From: Lachnospiraceae bacterium
Lineage (GTDB): Bacteria; Bacillota; Clostridia; Lachnospirales; Lachnospiraceae
Assembly: GCA_900755865.1 (NCBI GenBank)
Contig: CAAEHZ010000555.1
Coordinates: 1 to 18,223, forward strand
Length of the DNA stretch: 18,223 nucleotides
Reading direction: 5' to 3'
The notes under the pieces were generated by a model, which was not told where the DNA came from, ran no database searches, and worked only from the letters and a program-made list of their open reading frames with translations. Positions 15,501-18,223 of the stretch are shown here, in pieces (within the stretch, counting starts at the first letter, position 1; every line of letters begins with the position of its first letter). Made by a program: the position numbers and the translations under genes.

Positions 15501-16065
15501 GGTAAGGATTTTCTTCCGTCAAATCAAATATATCCACAATTCCTCCCCGAATCGAAAACTGTCCGGGGCCCTCTACCTGATAATTTTTCTCATATCCAAA
15601 GGAAACCAGCCTTTCTGCAAGTTCATTTTCCCCAAGGCTGCCGCCCTTTTCAATTTCAATCACATCCCTGTCCTTATCCCAGAGCGCCATAGGTGCCATC
15701 AGCGCCGCATAAGTGGTAACAATCGTTACCGGCTTTCTCTCCAGCAGCCGGCGCATGGTTTTTACCCGCTCCTTCACAAGCTGATTTCCGTGAATATCTG
15801 CCTGAAAGAAAATCAAATCCTTTGCCGGATACAGCATGACATTTCTGTCATAAAATTTGTATTCCTCAAAAATTTCCTTCGCTTTTACATCACTATAAGT
15901 AGCGATGACTTTTATCTGAAAGCCATCGCTTAATCCGTAAATCATATGAAGCTTTTGAGAATCCACACAGCCGGTCAGTCCCAGGCAACAGGGCTTTTCC
16001 TTCAAAAGTCCCTTAAAACGCCCATACTCTGCCAGCTCTGTCAAAGGCGCCAGTAACGCCTGCAT
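12508..16065 (-). CDS. mfd: Transcription-repair coupling factor Mfd
   Basis: A 1185-residue ATPase that removes RNA polymerase stalled at DNA damage and recruits UvrA for nucleotide excision repair. The UvrB-like N-terminal part includes GPGQFSIRGGIVDIFDL (166-182). The RNA-polymerase interaction domain is at about 508-575 (DFNELRVGDYVVHETHGLG). The RecG-like motor has Walker A GDVGYGKTE (662-670), Walker B DEEQRFG (763-769), TATPIPRTL (789-797), TTIIETGLDI (902-911) and QLRGRVGRS (932-940). A C-terminal TRCF domain follows at about 1045-1150. Length is normal, with no breaks. AGGAGG lies eight bases before the ATG. It sits 54 bases after pth, as is usual in Firmicutes. Confidence 0.98.
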   Translation of the reverse strand: MQALLAPLTELAEYGRFKGLLKEKPCCLGLTGCVDSQKLHMIYGLSDGFQIKVIATYSDVKAKEIFEEYKFYDRNVMLYPAKDLIFFQADIHGNQLVKERVKTMRRLLERKPVTIVTTYAALMAPMALWDKDRDVIEIEKGGSLGENELAERLVSFGYEKNYQVEGPGQFSIRGGIVDIFDLTEENPYRIELWGDEVESIRSFDILSQRSIEKLESISVFPATEFVLDEERIEKGLKKLEKEAAKQEKKFREAFLTEEAHRLTVQVKELKEQLLEFKSKVNLESYIRYFYEDIVSMPQLLIQMAERNGRANAGPVIFLEEPARLKEQAEAVELEFRESMTQRAEKGLCLPGQMDLLYSGEQIAASLAGARLVTISTMDGKGGYFKPQEKAEVSARSVASYNNSFEALVKDLKQFKKKGYRVLLLSGSRTRAKRLAEDLREQELTAVYTENPQREIQPGEVLTYYGYVKKGFEYPLLKFVVLSETDIFGAEKKKKKARKLYQGQKIKDFNELRVGDYVVHETHGLGIYRGIEKVEMSGVVKDYIKIEYRDSGNLYVLATGLDVIQKYASSEAKKPKLNKLGSKEWEKTKTRVRGAVSEVAKDLVELYAHRQASEGYAFGTDTVWQREFEEMFPFEETEDQLNAIADTKADMESTKIMDRLICGDVGYGKTEIAIRAAFKAVQEGKQVVYLVPTTILAQQHYATFSQRMKDFPIRVELMSRFRTPAEIKKTVTDLQKGLVDIVIGTHRVLSADVKFKDLGLLIIDEEQRFGVAHKEKIKKLKENVDVLTLTATPIPRTLHMSLIGIRDMSVLEEAPEDRLPIQTFVCEYNEELVREAITRELARNGQVYYVYNRVNNIEEIAARLSALVPEANVAFAHGQMKEHELEKIMLDFINGEIDVLVSTTIIETGLDISNANTMIIHDSDNMGLSQLYQLRGRVGRSNRTAYAFLMYKRDKMLKEVAEKRLAAIREFTDLGSGFKIAMRDLEIRGAGNLLGERQHGHMEAVGYDLYCKMLNEAVQSLKGVKVVEDFATLIDLDVDAFIPPSYIVNEVQKLDIYKRIAGIENTKERDDMKDELLDRFGEIPKSVENLLRIALIRVAAHRLYMTEVKGKNERITFTFRPDAAIDAAKIPDFLKNCGQNMSFTAYGAPFFTYKYKKTGLVETDAALLLDKTEELLEKMQCLLITE

Positions 16066-16101
16066 GGCACAAACCTCCTACACCCTTTTCCTGACACTCT
16101 T

Positions 16102-16130
16102 ATTATATGCACATTTCCTCTAATTAAAAC
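16102..16130 (-). promoter_or_regulatory. Weak candidate promoter for mfd in the pth-mfd gap
   Basis: On the minus strand TATAAT (16102-16107) sits in the 54-base gap after pth. The hexamer 17 bases upstream (GTTTTA, inside the end of pth) is a poor -35. It may give mfd some transcription independent of pth. An AT-rich gap can produce such a match by chance. Confidence 0.25.
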
Positions 16131-16680
16131 GGTTCATGGCAGTATCCGCCCCGTCAGTAATAATCGTCCGGATGGCATCCGCCGCCCGCTCAGAGGCCTC
16201 TTCCATCACCTTCGCCTCCGGCGCGGAGAAATGCCCCAGCACATAATCTGCCAAATCCCAGCCCTTAGGCTTTTCACCCACACCCATTTTGATGCGGATG
16301 AACTGCTCATGACCCAGATGGGCAATAATATTTTTTAAACCGTTGTGTCCTCCGGCACTTCCCTTTTTCCGGATACGGAGCTGTCCCACATCCAGACTGA
16401 TATCGTCAGATATTACAATCAGTTCCGCGGTTTCGTCCACCTTGTAATAGTCCACCAGTTCCCGGATGCTTTCACCGCTCAGATTCATAAAGGTCTGCGG
16501 CTTTGCCAGAATACATTTCTGTCCCGCTATCGTACCCTTTCCGATAACAGCCTTGTGCTTCTTTTCCAGTATGTCTATATTTTCCTGCTCCGCCAGTCTG
16601 TCAATGGTCATAAAACCAATATTGTGCCTGGTATTGTCATATTGTTTTCCGGGATTCCCCAGACCTGCAATTACATACAT
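16120..16680 (-). CDS. pth: Peptidyl-tRNA hydrolase
   Basis: A 186-residue cytoplasmic enzyme that releases tRNA from peptidyl-tRNA dropped by ribosomes. The N-terminal GLGNPGKQYDNTRHNIG (6-22) contains N9 and the catalytic H19. QTFMNLSG (62-69) carries N66, SDDISLDVG (91-99) carries the acidic residue of the active site, and GSAGGHNGLKNI (107-118) is the second family signature with N113. Length is normal for bacterial Pth. The start is supported by the SD GGAG in a leader also found ahead of the GH28 gene. It lies between GH28 and mfd on the same strand, with a 42-base and a 54-base gap. Confidence 0.98.
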   Translation of the reverse strand: MYVIAGLGNPGKQYDNTRHNIGFMTIDRLAEQENIDILEKKHKAVIGKGTIAGQKCILAKPQTFMNLSGESIRELVDYYKVDETAELIVISDDISLDVGQLRIRKKGSAGGHNGLKNIIAHLGHEQFIRIKMGVGEKPKGWDLADYVLGHFSAPEAKVMEEASERAADAIRTIITDGADTAMNRFN

Positions 16681-16694
16681 CTTACTCTCTTAAT

Positions 16695-16713
16695 CTCCAT
16701 TCCGCAGGCATTC
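16695..16713. repeat. 19-bp direct repeat, copy ahead of pth
   Basis: CTCCATTCCGCAGGCATTC is identical to 18106-18124. On the minus strand it reads GAATGCCTGCGGAATGGAG and includes the GGAG of the pth ribosome binding site. The two copies bracket the whole GH28 coding region. Confidence 0.9.
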
Positions 16714-16722
16714 CTGTTACTT

Positions 16723-18099
16723 TTACTCAATTACAACATTCTCCAGCACAATGTTTTCCGCATAGCTTTCCGTATAGCCGGTCTGTGCCTTAAAATAGGA
16801 ATCCTTTATGTGAATATCATGGATGGGAAGCTGTTTCAGCCCCTCTATCTTAATGGCATTCCTTGCCCCAAGACAGTTAATATTCTCCATGGTAATGTTT
16901 TTAAACTCCGGAATATCCTCTCTGTCGATTTCCTCCGGATTTGCCTCCAGAGAACCATCAGAATTGTTCAGCACATATCCCATGGTCATGATAATTGCCT
17001 CATTTACAATATCCGTCATATAAATATCACGGATGGTGATATCCTCCACCACACCGCCTCTGCCGATGGCGCTTTTAAAACGAAGTCCCACATCCGTTCC
17101 CACAAAGGTACAGTTCTCCACCAGTACGTTGCGGACGCCTCTGGACATTTCACTGCCCACAACAAAACCTCCATGTCCGTGATAAACCACACAATCATGG
17201 ATATAGACATCCTCTGTGGGTACAGGAATCTTCCTTGCCACGGCATTTTTTCCTGATTTCATACAAATTCCGTCATCCCCTACGTCAAAGGATACATCAT
17301 GAATATGGACACCCTTACAGGATTCCAAATCCAGGCCATCCCCGTTCTGGGCATAATAGGGATTGCGGATGACTGCCCTGCGGATTGTCAGGTTCGTGCA
17401 GAACAGCGGATGCACATTCCACGCCGGGGAATTTTGCAGGGTAACACCCTCGATGAGAACTCTGTCACACTTCACAAGGCTTACCATCACCGGTCTGTAA
17501 TAATCATAATGTTCAGAAGCCTTTTTCAGTGCCGCCTCAATGTCTGCATCCGGGGATAATACGTCCGGCTCGCCCGCCATCGCTCCCTCATAAATGCTCT
17601 GGGTAGGCATCCAGATACCGCCCTCTTTGCCGTTGATGACATAAGGGCTCTTTTTCAGGCATGCTGCCCACTGCTTCTCCGTTACCTTCATCTGCTTTAA
17701 AGGACGCCAGAGCTGACCGTTTCCGTCAAAAATGCCCTCGCCGGTAATTGCAATATTTTCCGCATCTCTCGCATGAATCGAAGATACGGTGCGAATCCGG
17801 GGCTGTCCCTCATAATCTGCCAGAAATACCGGATATTCCTCCGGGTTCTTATCAAAAAGTACCACGGCACCGCGGCAGGCATGCAGCCTGATATTTGATT
17901 TTAAGGTAATCGGACCTGTCAGCCAGATTCCCGCAGGAATCACAACCGTTCCGCCACCTGCCTGAGAAGCCGCTTCAATCGCAGCGGCAAATGCCTTTGT
18001 ATTTGATATTTTACCATTGCTGACTGCTCCGTATTCCGTAATCTTGTATTCTTTTTCGGGAATTTCAGGCAGCATTATCTGATTCTGCATATTTTTCAT
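16723..18099 (-). CDS. Glycoside hydrolase family 28 (polygalacturonase-type), cytoplasmic
   Basis: A 458-residue parallel beta-helix enzyme expected to hydrolyse galacturonic acid links in pectin fragments. From the chosen start the catalytic motifs are NGDGLDLES (252-260; D254, D257), VGDDGICMKSG (273-283; D275, D276), GHGGFVVGSEMSRG (308-321; H309) and RFKSAIGRGG (340-349). The three Asp, His and Arg/Lys sets are complete, so it should be active. The N-terminal ITEYGAV..G...NTKAFAAAI is the usual GH28/pectate-lyase-like opening. There is no signal peptide, so it probably acts inside the cell on imported oligosaccharides. An ATG 12 bases further up (18111) is possible, but only the ATG at 18099 has a well-placed GGAG (six bases). 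Confidence 0.92.
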   Translation of the reverse strand: MKNMQNQIMLPEIPEKEYKITEYGAVSNGKISNTKAFAAAIEAASQAGGGTVVIPAGIWLTGPITLKSNIRLHACRGAVVLFDKNPEEYPVFLADYEGQPRIRTVSSIHARDAENIAITGEGIFDGNGQLWRPLKQMKVTEKQWAACLKKSPYVINGKEGGIWMPTQSIYEGAMAGEPDVLSPDADIEAALKKASEHYDYYRPVMVSLVKCDRVLIEGVTLQNSPAWNVHPLFCTNLTIRRAVIRNPYYAQNGDGLDLESCKGVHIHDVSFDVGDDGICMKSGKNAVARKIPVPTEDVYIHDCVVYHGHGGFVVGSEMSRGVRNVLVENCTFVGTDVGLRFKSAIGRGGVVEDITIRDIYMTDIVNEAIIMTMGYVLNNSDGSLEANPEEIDREDIPEFKNITMENINCLGARNAIKIEGLKQLPIHDIHIKDSYFKAQTGYTESYAENIVLENVVIE

Positions 18100-18105
18100 G
18101 CTAAA

Positions 18106-18124
18106 CTCCATTCCGCAGGCATTC
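18106..18124. repeat. 19-bp direct repeat, copy ahead of GH28
   Basis: This is identical to 16695-16713. It supplies the GGAG used by the GH28 ATG at 18099, and its CCGCAGGC (18113-18120) is also complementary to GCCTGCGG at 18190-18197. Confidence 0.9.
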
Positions 18125-18198
18125 TTTTGCCGAAGGAATCGCGAACTGAATTTCAGATTCAGTTCTGCGATAAAAAGCTACTTTGTGACGCCTGCGGC
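18113..18198 (-). promoter_or_regulatory. Potential structured leader upstream of GH28
   Basis: As minus-strand RNA, an 8-bp GC-rich outer stem (18190-18197 with 18113-18120) could enclose an inner hairpin at 18140-18169. The inner hairpin has nine perfect pairs GAACTGAAT/ATTCAGTTC, a five-base loop, and three more pairs beyond one bulged base. The outer stem ends just before the ribosome binding site of GH28. No T-tract follows the inner hairpin, so it does not look like a finished terminator. The rest of the 112 bases to the window end shows no gene. Confidence 0.4.
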
Positions 18199-18223
18199 AC
18201 AATATAGCCAAAGTCATATAAAT

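Noticed and set aside
16345..17256. 303-codon plus-strand frame over pth and GH28
   Set aside because: It is a shadow of two well-supported minus-strand genes, with no family-like residues and no ribosome binding site.

Overview
The window looks like chromosome from a gut-type Clostridia, most probably Lachnospiraceae. The evidence is a base composition near the middle of the range, strong AGGAGG-type ribosome binding sites, a YesN/YesM two-component pair facing a CUT1 sugar ABC operon, pth-mfd adjacency, and pectin-related enzymes. I see no tRNA, rRNA, phage, insertion sequence or CRISPR array. The species assignment is inference.

Layout: (1) 1-2390, minus strand: a carbohydrate ABC transporter operon, with a lipoprotein binding protein, a first permease, and a second permease cut by the window edge. 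(2) 2560-5096, plus strand, divergent: an AraC-type response regulator and a YesM-type histidine kinase, the probable controllers of the transporter. (3) 5093-7447, minus: a hybrid histidine kinase with receiver and an unusual C-terminal PAS domain, whose stop codon overlaps the stop of the YesM-type kinase. (4) 7470-7780: decayed pieces of two unrelated genes, a MATE transporter and a chemotaxis receptor. (5) 7864-9456, plus: a polytopic GT-C glycosyltransferase-like protein with its own strong promoter. (6) 9459-10484, minus: a PfkB-family sugar kinase, probably 2-keto-3-deoxygluconate kinase, with a repeat-rich upstream region and a candidate promoter about 300 bases upstream. (7) 10837-10938, minus: a 33-codon gene whose ribosome binding site lies inside a terminator-like hairpin. 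(8) 11017-18099, minus: a run of GH28 glycosidase, pth, mfd and an AlbA_2/Schlafen-type ATP-binding regulator.

Functionally the window mixes housekeeping (pth, mfd) with sugar sensing, uptake and catabolism. The GH28 enzyme has no signal peptide and probably works in the cytoplasm on imported pectic oligosaccharides. A KDG kinase would act further down the same pathway. The transported sugar cannot be read from the sequence.

The most interesting items are non-coding or junction signals: the modular repeat and 60-base inverted repeat ahead of the sugar kinase, the micro-gene embedded in a terminator, the 19-bp direct repeats bracketing the GH28 gene, and the gene-debris zone before the glycosyltransferase. 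I did not find a clearly new multi-gene system.
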